DNA of 64,000 bases from Euphorbia lathyris (Eukaryota; Streptophyta; Magnoliopsida; Malpighiales; Euphorbiaceae), in assembly GCF_963576675.1 (NCBI RefSeq), contig NC_088915.1, forward strand, positions 32,765,501-32,829,500. Direction: 5' to 3'. Under the pieces are notes generated by a model that did not search any database, was not told the origin of the DNA, and saw only the letters and a list, made by a program, of their open reading frames with translations. Shown in pieces: positions 43,201 through 53,374 of this stretch. The position numbers and the translations under genes were made by a program. Numbering within the stretch: position 1 is the stretch's first letter; the number at the start of each line of letters is the position of its first letter.

Positions 43201-43702
43201 TTGACAAAGGGCAAGCATGGCCTAACCACATCCCAGCAGTGCTATGGTCGTATCGCATAACCCCGCACTCTGGCACGGGACGAACTCCTTTCTTCCTAAC
43301 CTATGGAGCGGAAGCAATGGCACCCTCCGAAGTCATCCTTCGATCTCCCCGCCAAATCACCTACGAGCAGGCCAGTAATGATGAGGAGCTTACTGAGGCC
43401 AGCGAGCGATTGGAGGAGGAGCGCCTTAATGCCCTGCTCCACATTACGGCCCATAAGCAAAGTTTGGCATGATATCACAACAAACGGGTACGACCCTGCA
43501 CATTCCAAGTAGGGGACCTCGTACTCTGAGACGCAACCGCCGCTCAATCTCCGCTCGCCAAAGGAAAGCTAGGATAGACATGGGAGGGGCCTTACATAGT
43601 TGACATGGTCCTACATAACGGGGCCTACAAAATCGCCTCCTTAGACGGGTTGGTCTTCGACAATAGTTGGAACATCCAAACGTTGAAGAAATATTATCAA
43701 TA
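40207..43702 (+). pseudogene. Gypsy pol: protease end, RT, RNase H, second RNase H, integrase
   Basis: Many stops and frameshifts but all domains readable: protease tail (YNAIIGRHLLASLKAV), RT (KYRMCVDFTDVNKACPKDSY; QVYIDDMVF near 41130), first RNase H (about 41540-41900), second RNase H-like domain (MSVDGSYGPGRVGASI; NNQAEYEALIVA; SDSKLIVSHV; about 41970-42300), integrase zinc finger (HQGV-H and CQACQ), core with VVTVDHFTKWIEAEAI, FITDNGRQFD and LIEVSNR, and a GPY/F-like end with TWEGPYIV and NIQTLKKYYQ. Stops appear at 40534, 40963, 41181, 42316 and others, so it is inactive. Confidence 0.9.
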
Positions 43703-43752
43703 GCTCATGTAACCTATCAATGACAAATAAAATCACGTGTTTACTAAATAAA

Positions 43753-44540
43753 GTGTTATTCAAAGGCTTCTCGAGCATCTCGAACGCCTCTTCGCAATCG
43801 CGTAAACAGCCCCATGTTGTCACCGATTGATCAGAACGTGAGTTACCTGATGAGGTCCTCGCCCAATAACACTAAGTGTTATTCAAAGGCTTCTCGAGCA
43901 TCTCGAACGCCTCTTCGCAATCACGTAAACAACCATATGTTGTCACCGATTGATCAAAACGCGAGTTACCCGACGAGGTCCTCGCCCAATAACACTAAAG
44001 TGTTATTCAAAGGCTTCTCGAGCATCTCGAACGCCTCCTCACAATCGCGTAAACAACCCCATGTTGTCATTGATTGATCAGAACACGAGTTACTCGACGA
44101 GGTCCTCGCCCAATAACACTAAAGTGTTATTCAAAGGCTTCTCGAGCATCTCGAACGCCTCCTCACAATCGCGTAAACAACCCCATGTTGTCACCGATTG
44201 ATCAGAACGCGAGTTACCCGATGAGGTCCTCGCCCAACAACACTAAGAGTTATTCAAAGGCTTCTCGAGCATCTCGAACGCCTCTTCGCAATTGCGTAGA
44301 CAACCCCATGTTGTTACCGATTGACCAAACCGTGAGCTACCCAATGAGGTCCTCGCTCAATAACACCAGATCTTATTTAAAGGCATCTCGAGCATCTCGA
44401 ACGCTTCTTAGCAATTGCATAAGCAACCCTATGTTGTTACTAGTTGACCATAACCGCAAGCTACCCGATGAGATCTTCGCTCAATAATATTAGATGTCAT
44501 TCAAAGGCCCCTCAAATAACTCGAACACCTAAAACAAACA
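43753..44540 (+). repeat. 123-bp tandem satellite, about 6.3 copies
   Basis: Units start near 43753, 43876, 44000, 44124, 44247, 44369 and 44493 with GTTATTCAAAGGCTTCTCG, containing CATCTCGAACGCCTC and TTACCCGATGAGGTCCTCGC. Later copies are more diverged. Periodic ORFs over it are not genes. It is in the 3' untranslated position of the gypsy element, like the 39-bp satellite of the first element. Confidence 0.95.
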
Positions 44541-44692
44541 CCTCGATGGTGTAACCCGTTAGCCAAAATACAAATTTCGAAAACAGGGAAGAGCATCATA
44601 AAGTTCATTAACAGAGGAATACGTTACACATACATCACAAACGCATATGGAATACAGAAATCTAAATACATCAATAGAAAACCGAACATCCA

Positions 44693-45395
44693 CTAGGGCA
44701 ACACATTGACACGATCAGGGTTAGGGATAGCCTCATCGTCCATCAAGTCTTGATGCACTACTCGCCAATCCACACACTCATTAGTGTTATGTCCATTCTG
44801 CCTATGATACAAGCACGCCTTACCAACATGAGTCACGCAGTGATTTGGATTCACCGGAACAGGCCCGAGATAACCCTGCCTAGCAAACTCAAGAAAAACC
44901 ACGCTTCGAGGCTTCAGGGGGTCAACAAACGTCGGGCCGTACGGGTGAGACGGCGAAGCATGGCGTCCCACTCGTCGATACTCAGATTCAAGAGGAAGGT
45001 TCGTCACCCTTTCCAGTTCATCGGCAAGCAGCCTCTTAATCCATGAAGGATGCGGATTCAACACAGGCGCGACTGTCTAGTAAGGGTTAAGAAAGCCGAT
45101 ACCATCTTGCGACCAAATCTTCTTCTCAGTCGAAGAGAACGCAGTAATAGCCACTTCGCATGAATCCATCACCGACCCAGTATAAGGCGTAGAACTCTCA
45201 CTCTCCGTATATCTTTTTTAAGAGTTAGCACCTCGTCTCATCCACACCGGGGAGGCATACTGGGCTTTTCGCTCCACATCATGGTCTCCATTCGGCGGAT
45301 AATACACATAGGGATGTGGCATCACCGATATCGCCTTTTGCACTTCAAGCACTCTGGCAGGATCGACGATATCCCGAAGAGACATGAAGAAAGAA
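44693..45395 (-). pseudogene. Antisense gag-like ORF with a CX2HX4HX4C zinc knuckle
   Basis: Same frame from MSLRDIVDPARVLEVQKA (45395) to the stop at 44693, broken by stops near 45221 and 45066. The C-terminal part contains CLYHRQNGHNTNEC followed by VDWRVVHQDLMDDEAI. The pattern C-X2-H-X4-H-X4-C followed by an LK/DL helix is the one in Tat-type gypsy Gag proteins (typical form C..H....H....C). It is antisense to pol and downstream of the satellite, where gag is not expected. It might be a captured or inverted gag piece, or an accessory gene that shares the knuckle. Confidence 0.6.
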
Positions 45396-47481
45396 GGAAA
45401 AGTCACAAAGCAACCAAGAATAAATCCCAGCAAAGAGAAGCAACCCAAATTAAACGCAAAATCGACTCCCATTTATAGCCCAGGAAGACAAGACATGAAA
45501 GACAGTTCAATAAAAGTAAACATCAGATCAATTGCAGAAATGTAATAATAGAATTAAAAAAGATCTTCCAAAATCCGAAAGAGTACGATTACATCATTGC
45601 AAAAGGAAAGAAATAAAGGGATAAGCTATCTTCGTCTATTTTTTTCTTCTTGAAGCGCCCACAAAATTCGACAGCTTTGGCCTGGGCCTCTTTGTCGAAA
45701 ACATCCGGCGAGAATATCACCTCGGGAGGAATAGCATATCCAGTAGTATGAGCGGCATGAATCAGCATCATCCGGTCCTTCTTGACAAGTTTCTCTTCAT
45801 GTTGTCTGGCAAAGGCACGAAGGTCAGCAACCTCTTTCCGCGCTGACTCAAGTTCCCGACATAGTCTCTCGTTCTCTGTCTGAGCGCCCGTCTTCTCCTC
45901 GAACAGCATAGCAAACTGACGAGTCTTATCTGTCAAACTCTCTTTGAGGCTGCGAGTCTAGAGCATGGCCAACCTCAACAGCAACTTACGGCAGCACAGC
46001 TCTTCGGCATCGCACGACAATGCCTGCAGCAGCTCGGCATTGTTCTTCTTTTCCTCCGCCAGCTGGCCGGACAAGTTGGCAATCTTGGCTTCATGACGCT
46101 CGAGCAACTCGCCAGTAGTAGCCAACTTTGCATTCACCATCTCTAGCTCGGCCACAGCACCTCGCAGACCCTGCTCCATCTCCCGAAACACTTTTTCATT
46201 ATTTACGCAAATGTCGAATACCATGTTAGCATTCGCGGTGGCCTGCACACAAAACAACATAATGGGACTCTGATTTTTAAATAATTCGACATATTAAGGA
46301 GAACTTACCACACCAAGTGCCGACAAAGTCTCTATCCCCAGATTCATCTTCGAGGCTCCATCCATCCAAAATGACTCCCCAGGCACCCGAGCAACACGGG
46401 CCATCGCCCGCGGTAAGTCCAACGACATCATATCGGCATGCACCGATAAGCCCATGACGAACTCGTGAAACTTAGCCAGCTTCACATCCATCCTCTTCAC
46501 CATCTCTGGATGATCGCCCACCCTGTTGATGTGCCTTCCGTAAAGAAGACTCACTAAGGGATAAGTGTACCCCGTCGTTATCAAGTAATAAAATTCTGGA
46601 AAGTCCAGGTATCGTCCACAGCATTTATTTCTACAAGTATCGAGCTACTTGGTTTCAGGTGTTATCTAGGCTTAGGGGGGGTTTGAGTTTGTTTTTCTTA
46701 AATTAATCTACTCCTAGGTTGAATTATACTATTCCTAGCTAAGTTAGCTGATTCTAACTAAGTTATTCTACGCCTAATTAAGTTACTCTACCCCTAATTA
46801 AGTTAAACTACTCCTAAGTGATCTTTCACTAATGCAATTACCCGAAGGAACATGGTATGAACGATAATAATGAAGTTAGGTTATTAGGTCTATTGATTAA
46901 AAACCTAATCGAAGTCACTTGTATTCAAGGCGATTAACCCTACTTACTCTCCTGAAGTTCCTAGTGCGTGATTCCCTTGTAAGGCCGAAACTAGGTCTAA
47001 GGCTCAGCAATTTGGGCTTAATCAACTAAGAGGTCGTCAATCTCCTAGGCTCTGACTAGGTCAGATTCAGCTCACAATATGTGCCTACTCGATTTTGGGG
47101 CTTTTGAATGAGTTAAACCAATTGAATAAAGCGTAAGACAAAGATTAAACAATAAGCATAGAACAAAATAAGAGCTAAGATATTATTAAAGATGAAGAAC
47201 AATGTCACAGGATACAATTAGCCTAGGATTCATAGACTGTATCAAAGAGTACAAACAAGGAAAGATAAAAGGAGATACGAAAATCCCTTTCAGGGAACCT
47301 GTCTACTCTGCAGTCGGCTTCCTAGGTCTTAAGGACGGACCTTGAATATTCCTCGACGAACAGCTTTGAAGGAGCTTCAATGGAGGTTGAAGAACATGGA
47401 GGAGATGGAGAGGAAATTCAAGGGGAAAGCTAAAGTAATTTACAATTAATGAAAGATGCTTAATTTACATTGGAAAAATCC

Positions 47482-47489
47482 TATTTATA
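47482..47489 (-). promoter_or_regulatory. TATA box of the Athila-like LTR
   Basis: Minus strand TATAAATA in CGTCTATAAATAGGA. The hairpin array ends about 115 bp upstream of it in the direction of transcription. Confidence 0.6.
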
Positions 47490-47605
47490 GACGCGTCTCG
47501 GGCCCTCTTCTTGACCTATTTCGTGTCCTTATGCAGGTAGGAAGTCATGGGACCGGTCGTGGAGTCGTGGGAGCGGAATTGGTCTTTTTGACCAATTCCC
47601 GCAAG

Positions 47606-47848
47606 TCTGCTCGCAGAGCAGGGCTCCCTGCTCGGCGAGCAGGCACTGCTCGCCGCGAGCAGGCTCCCTGCTCGCCCGAGTAGGCCTTTGAGGGCCTGCT
47701 CGGCGAGCAGGCATGGCCTGCTCGCCCGAGCAGGCCCCTGAGGCCCTGCTCGGCGAACAGGCACAGCCTGCTCGGCGAGCTGGCCTACGAGGGCCAGCTC
47801 ACCGCGAGCTGGCCTAAAATAGGCCAGTTCATCGAGCAGTCTTGCCCG
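47606..47848. repeat. Hairpin array CTGCTCG/CGAGCAG in the Athila-like LTR
   Basis: About twelve short palindromes in 240 bp, including CCTGCTCGGCGAGCAGG (three near-identical copies), CTGCTCGCCGCGAGCAG, GCCTGCTCGCCCGAGCAGGC, GCCAGCTCACCGCGAGCTGGC, GGCCTACGAGGGCC and GGCCTAAAATAGGCC. Two types alternate: CTGCTCG hairpins and GGCC-GGCC hairpins. ORFs over it are GC artefacts. Confidence 0.92.
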
Positions 47849-50236
47849 ATACGCCCCCGCGCGATCGCTGAATGACAAAAATGTGTTTTTCGCCCAAACT
47901 TATCCCTGCGCATGCACAAAAACTCCAGATAACATTAGTCCAAAGGCTAAATTGACCCGCCAATCGCTTATTTTGAGCAAACGCTTCATTCGGTGCGACT
48001 TTTGACGGATCAATTAGCTTCAAAAGATAACGGAATTATAATACGAATGCCATTTTGGCCGTATTTGCCCAAATTGATCATAAAACGAGCCTAAACAACG
48101 AAAAGTAAATAAAACTTTTCCAATTTCTAACTAACTCACACAAAAGCATTTAAATGCGAGAATTGCTCGCTTATTAACTAAATAACGCTAAAACCCGTCC
48201 TAAAACCGTACCCAAAGATAGGGGTTTTTGACCCCTATCACCTGTCTACCAGGTCTGCCATCAATTCGGCCTCCTCCTCGGCACGTGTTCGCTTTGAGCT
48301 CTCGCTAGCAGCACCAACACCGTCGTCCGCAACCACCCCTTCCTTTTCACTCCCCATTACTTCTTTCCCCTTGCTCATTTTTCGCTTCCGAGATGATGCA
48401 GCCTCAATCTGACCCTCATCCACCAAACTATCATCGAGCATGACCTCGAGCTGCTCTCCCGCCTTGACCAGCTCGTTTTCTTTCACAGGAAGCCCCTCGG
48501 GGACCTCTGCAGCCATATCCCTATCATCAGCTGTGAATAGTACCCCACCCATACTTTGAATCACCTGATTCGCATCCTCGAGAGATGAGAATGAAGCCAG
48601 AGAGGTCGAAGCATCGGCAAAAGCTTCCTTAGTATTTTCGATACCGACGTTGAACTCATCCGGATCAAAATCCATGCTCACCCGAGGATTCTCAGCACCT
48701 GCAAAGAAACAACAAAGTAGTCAAACACTTAGCACATTTCCAAACAAAAAGCAAAATCACCATCACATCTATGCCAACCACGCACCTCACCTACAACAGC
48801 AACGTTTACGGTTATCGACTCCAACTCGGCAAGCTCACCGGGTGAAAATTTATATCCTCTTTTCCACTTCTCAAAGTCCGACGACACCCAACCCCGCAGC
48901 TGAGCCATCCTCCACTGGTTCCAGATGTAATAACCTGAAGTAAGGAAGTGATCGACGAGTTCATCCACATCCTGTTTCTGGTCCTTCCCTGCAGGCAAGG
49001 CCTTCAGATACTTCACCAACTGGATCTCTGACTCCAGCATCTCCCGAGGCCACAGCCACTGACCAGAATCCATGGGATCCTCATTCCAGACCACTCGGAA
49101 TGGAAAGTCCCCGTCCAGCTTCCGGACAAGCAGGAAGCGATGCCTAAATTCATTAACTTTATCCCTCAGACCCCCTATTACCTTGAACTTCTGGTGAGAA
49201 AAAGTGACATGTTGTGATCGTGGTCCTTTATTCGGCCGAAAGAACTGACGAAACACAAGCCCGGTTGCTCAAAATCCTGCTGACTGACACAGGGAGCAAA
49301 ACCCGACCATCATCCTCCATCCGTTCAGATGAATTTGGCCGGGACAAAGGTCCTATTCTTTTAGGACCTCCACAAATAAAGGAAGAAGAGGGAGCCGCAT
49401 CCCCGACTCAAACTGTTCCTCGTAAACCATCAGTTCGTTTGCCCCACCGGTATGATGGGCACGTTCCTCCTCGTCCAGTGCAGCCAACTCGTACGGTTGA
49501 CCTATTCGATAAACCGCAGAGATAGAAGCTAGATCAGCGGTTATGATAATACTATGGGCGTCCTCTACAGCGAATGACTCTGGCCTCCTCGGACGCTCTG
49601 CCCGCTCAAAACGCCTGCCATAGGTACCTGCCGCACCCGCTTGCCTCGTCCATAACTTGGCCCTCATATCTTCGTATAAGGTACCCAAATGGCGAGCCGG
49701 CGTTATTAAACCGTCCGGAACAACCACAACAACCTCAAGAACCCCGGGACGTACACCACTAGTAGGTCTTTCCCTACTCGGTATAGCTCGTAGCACGACC
49801 GACTTCTTCTTCTTCGCCTTTACAATAGGGGAACTACTTTCCCCTTCCGATTCTAGCCGCCTCTTCCGCTTCAAGGAGAGGGTCCCCGATGCGTCACGAA
49901 GCGTGAAATCACCCGGAGTAACAGGCGGCAATCGTCTGAAGGCTCCCCGAGAAGAACCTTCTGACATACTCCCTCTCCCCAAAGAAAATAGCAAAACAAA
50001 AGCAGAAATAAGAAGGTGTGACTGGACTTTGAGAGAAAAGCAAGAGATGAAACGACCAGAAAAGAGCTCTCCCCAGACAGCATGAGAAGCGCCAAACAAC
50101 CGGACACCCCAAACTTACAGACGGTCGAACTCCACGGCACGGCGGCCTAATTGTCACGGAGATGGGATTCCAGTTGCGAGAGACGAGTCACCAAGAAAAA
50201 TCGCAGAAAGAAGATGAGAAGCAATCATTCCACCAA

Positions 50237-50244
50237 TATTTATA
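50237..50244 (-). promoter_or_regulatory. TATA box of the antisense accessory gene
   Basis: Minus strand TATAAATA in CCTAGTATAAATATTGG, about 270 bp before the ATG at 49967. This points to independent antisense transcription, as in the PMD gene of the first gypsy element. Confidence 0.55.
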
Positions 50245-50289
50245 CTAGGGCAAAAAGTAAAGGAGCCGGCAAAGCACTCCCTCCAAGAC

Positions 50290-50761
50290 GTCTAGCGGCG
50301 CGTGCAAGAAGGAGTAAATATTGCATTTAATGCTACAACAGTAGCCCTTAAATCAACGTTTTTTCTTAACGTCTCTTTTTCTGAACGTGTCTCTCTCACA
50401 AACATAGTCTCCCCCACCTTTCTGATTTTCCTCCCACCTTCTTCTCCACTGAATCAGAGCTCAACAGCTCTTTTTCTTAGTATAAATAGGTGTTAGAGAG
50501 ACTAGTTTATACATTAATTTTATCATTCAATTTTTACGAAACTGAGAAAACTGAGAGTGTAGACAGAAACGAAATTGTACGATTGCAATACAATTTCATA
50601 TTACAGAGGATTTTTTTTTATCCTAGAGGCAACCGGAGTTCATACTGCTTGCAATTTTCCGGCAATTCCATGAACGTCTTAAAGAAAGCGATATTGTCCG
50701 CGACTCTGCCCATTTAATTCTTGTTCGATCTTTTCCTGTTTTCTGAATTCCAGTTCCAACA
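50290..50761 (+). repeat. Probable 3' LTR of the decayed gypsy element
   Basis: Contains TATAAATA at 50481-50488 and ends CCAGTTCCAACA at 50761, directly before copia coding sequence that the insertion interrupts (IYVDNIITI reads up to 50762 on the minus strand). The left boundary is not resolved; TG starts near 50301 or 50331 are possible. Assignment to the gypsy element is by position and orientation. Confidence 0.45.
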
Positions 50762-51479
50762 ATAGTTATAATATTGTCTACATAGATGACATGGAGAAAG
50801 ATACCGCATGCATACTGTTTGTAGAAAATATAATGGTCAAACTTGCACCTTTTCATCCTGAACTTCTCAATTTCTTGGATAAACTTTCCAACCATGCTCG
50901 AGCGGGCTTTGATTCAAGCCATATATAGATTCATGGACTGGGTAAAAAATCCTAGTGGTTGCTCCATATAAACTTCTCCTTGAAGATCCTCATATAAGAA
51001 GGCATTTTTTTGATATCCAACTGATACAAAAGCTAATTAGAATAATCCCCCATCAAAATATAAAGAAGAATAGAAGTCATTTTAGCCACCAAAGAAAAGG
51101 TGTTAGAATAATCAACCCTATATGTCTAAACATATCCCATTAACTACAAGATGACATTTTGAATGAGCCGAACATCCATCAGAATTAACTTTAACAGTAC
51201 ACCTATAAACATCCAACAAATTTCTTACCAACATGAAAATGTACCAAATCCCAGTACCATTAGCATCCAAATATTCATTTCTTCTACCAATACATTGTGC
51301 CATCCAAGATGAGATAATGCCTCCTAAAGGAATTAGGAACATTGGTAGAGTCAAGGAACCAAACAAGAAGGCGTGAAGTACAAGACATTTTATCATATGA
51401 AATAAATGATGGATGGGATAAGTGCAAGATTTTTTACCTTTGCGTATAGGAATCCGCTAGTGATATGGGATAAAATAAA
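50762..51479 (-). pseudogene. Copia relic 3, RT fragment
   Basis: On the minus strand: FGSLTLPMFLIPLGG, TVKVNSDGCSAHSKCHLVV (the K-ARLVA region), VYMEQPLGF, then KARSSMVGKFIQ and HVIYVDNIIT (YVDD with the last D changed to N). Stops and shifts are frequent. The altered catalytic Asp and the breaks show that it is dead. It overlaps in domain content with copia relic 1, so it is a different element. Confidence 0.75.
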
Positions 51480-51961
51480 TGTTGGGGTTTTATGTCCTAT
51501 AGACAATTGTTTTAGGATATAAAATATTTGTAAATGAATTGTTCTTTTATCGTTGGTTTTATGAGATATATTATGTTTAACTATACAAAGACATTGATTT
51601 TTTTTATCATAACTAAATAAGTTAAATAAAAGAAAATCTCAAGTTTATTTAAGTAATTATAAAGTGTTCATACAAGTATGAAGTGAGACCATGCTTTATA
51701 ATAAGTCAATAAAGTTAAAGTTGCCCCAAGTCAAGTAATATATTTAGGGATTAACATAATATTATTGAGACTTGCATGTAATAATGTCCTCTGTTGTGAA
51801 CAGAGAGCTGATCTTACAAGATTTAGATATTCATATATTTAGGGAGTTACATGGATCTAGTGAAGGAGTTCATTAGGATCGGGGACCCGACTTGAGATAA
51901 CATAATGGATGGATTTATCTAATGTCACCCGTTTCGTCTCAAAGGTATTAGTAGATATAAG
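51480..51961 (+). repeat. Long copia LTR, first half (TGTTGGGG family)
   Basis: Starts TGTTGGGGTTTTATGTCC, homologous in the opposite orientation to the LTR at 38382-40206. It stops at the Sirevirus insertion; the 5 bp ATAAG at 51957-51961 are its target site. Confidence 0.85.
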
Positions 51962-53310
51962 TGTTGAAACACCTTTCCACAGGATTTTGATTTGACAAAA
52001 TTATTTAAGTACAATTAAATATTATGTAACACACTAAGTCTAAATGCTTTGATTTATTGTTACTAATGTGTTTGTTCAATGTTGAGTTTATAATTGTTAT
52101 AAGACATAAAGATCATAAGGCCCAAGCCCTATATAAAAGTCAAAGCCCAAGTCAAACAAGGCCAAGACCACTCAGCCCGCGTATTACAAAACGCTTCCGT
52201 TGAGTGTTGAAACGCAGCTGAGCAAAGAAGGATCCAGAAGATCCATGTAGACAACTTCGGTAAGAAGCTGCTGAGCTGTCTCGACAAAATGTACAAGACA
52301 GCCGCTGAGCACAAGGCAACTTCCAGAAAAAGTATTTCCTTTTTCAGTAAAGAACAGAAGACGCAGGAAGCTGTCTGTTTGACATTACCTGAATTGGAGG
52401 AACATACTGCCACACTGACCGAAGAACAGAAGATGCTGGAATCTGATTGGCTAAGAGAACTGCTGAACAGACTGAGTGAAAACGACATGAAGCCGTTTCC
52501 CTCCAACGGTTATTTCGAAATTCGAAATAACCAGATGCCCTCACAGCTCTCTATAAATAAAGCTTTCAGAATCCTCATTACATACAGAACTTTGAGCAAA
52601 AGCCGTTACGCTGACCAAAAGCATACAAAAGTTCTGCATCCAAAAGCAAAGCAAATCTTACACTACAATTTCATATCTGTGTAAAAGTCTAGAGTGATTG
52701 ATCTTCAATCATCTAAGGTGTTCTAGCAATTGTTGTTTAGGACAAATCTTAATCATTTCTAGAATTAGAAAGTAGAAGCTGAGTACTCGGTTTTAGTACT
52801 TAGTGAATTAGAATAGAAGTGAGTAGAGGTATAGAGGAAGGTACTCTTGTTATACTCAGCTTCTGATTTGTAAAGGGTTTTTGAGTCTCCACCTTTAAAG
52901 AGCTCAGTAGTGAATTTGAAAGCTCGGAACGTGTTCCGGGGATAGGACGTAGGCTTAGAAGAAGCCGAACCTGGATAACTCCACTGAGTGAAGTATTTCT
53001 AACCCTTAACTCCTTAATATATTGCTTGCTTAATATAAACTAAAAACTGACCAAGTAAAGAGGTCAAGCTGAGTTGTGTGCTGCAAACGACTTAGTTCAG
53101 GAATAGACTCTAAGTGCTATTTCCTGACTTAAGCAACGAAACTGACCGAGTCACCAATTGACTAAGCCAGTGTCTTGCTGATTCCTCAGCGCCGCTGTCA
53201 TATACTCTTTTCTTAAAAAAAAGAAGTTTGCCCTAATTCTTTAAAAAGGTCAAATAGTTCCTAACCCCCCCCCCTTGGAACTATATTTGCAACCTTACAA
53301 GGGACCAACA
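51962..53310 (+). repeat. Sirevirus 5' LTR (1349 bp)
   Basis: Starts TGTTGAAACACCTTTCC and ends GGACCAACA. TATA box TATAAATA at 52553-52560, preceded by a perfect 12-bp inverted repeat at 52508-52532 (GGTTATTTCGAA arms, 1-nt centre). It has a C-run near 53265-53275 (shorter in the 3' LTR). ORFs on either strand in the LTR are not genes. Confidence 0.95.
52553..52560 (+). promoter_or_regulatory. Sirevirus LTR TATA box
   Basis: TATAAATA in CTCTCTATAAATAAAGC, with the palindrome about 20 bp upstream. The 3' LTR copy is at 62624-62631. Confidence 0.8.
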
Positions 53311-53312
53311 AG

Positions 53313-53325
53313 TGGTATCAGAGCC
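53313..53325 (+). promoter_or_regulatory. Sirevirus primer-binding site
   Basis: TGGTATCAGAGCC, two bases after the LTR, complementary to initiator tRNA-Met, as in most copia elements. Confidence 0.9.
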
Positions 53326-53374
53326 AAAAAGCTCATTGCTATAAAGGTCTAACAACCTTGAGTTGATCCATACC

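Larger units (their letters stand above)
46566..48240 (-). mobile_element. Athila-like gypsy LTR (solo), 1675 bp
   Basis: On the minus strand it starts TGATAGGGGTCAAAAACC and ends ACGACGGGGTACA. It interrupts the antisense accessory gene: coding sequence ends LMADLVDR at 48241 and resumes PLVSLLYGRH at 46563. Only one LTR is present and no internal region. The 5-bp flanks (ATAAG and CCTGT) do not match, so a recombined solo LTR is possible. It contains the hairpin array at 47606-47848 and a TATA box. Confidence 0.7.
45589..49967 (-). pseudogene. Antisense accessory gene, 'putative gypsy type transposon' (Transposase_28-like)
   Basis: Exon 1 starts ATG at 49967 (MSEGSSRGAFRRLPP) and runs to about 48792. 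It has a basic Lys-rich stretch (KRKRRLESEG, KAKKKK) and then the domain signature YEEQFESGMRLPLLPLFVEV ... LNGWRMMVGFC, with stops at about 49353 and 49271 in the same frame. Exon 2 (from about 48700) is acidic, is interrupted by an LTR insertion (46566-48240), and continues LVSLLYGRHINRVGDHPEM. The final exon (about 46245-45589) is a long coiled coil (Glu/Lys/Leu-rich) with one stop near 45958. Such proteins are common in plant genomes with gypsy elements; their function is unknown. A TATA box lies upstream on the same strand. Confidence 0.7.
40207..50761 (+). mobile_element. Tat-type gypsy element, decayed, 5' part lost
   Basis: Order on plus: end of the protease region and RT to integrase (40207-43702), a 123-bp satellite (43753-44540), an antisense gag-like ORF, an antisense multi-exon accessory gene and a probable 3' LTR ending at 50761. 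The 5' LTR and gag are missing, cut by the copia remnant on the left. The duplicated RNase H-like segment after the first RNase H and the antisense genes indicate the Tat group. An Athila-like LTR is inserted at 46566-48240. Confidence 0.75.

Noticed and set aside
43814..44487. Several overlapping open frames with repeated RASRASRTP-like units
   Set aside because: These are frames of the 123-bp satellite with no relation to a known protein.
47456..47878. Open frames over the CTGCTCG array
   Set aside because: Same GC artefact inside an LTR.
52129..52684. Frames of 125-131 codons on both strands of the Sirevirus LTR
   Set aside because: They recur in the 3' LTR but cross the TATA box, and one is broken by a TGA in the 3' LTR copy.
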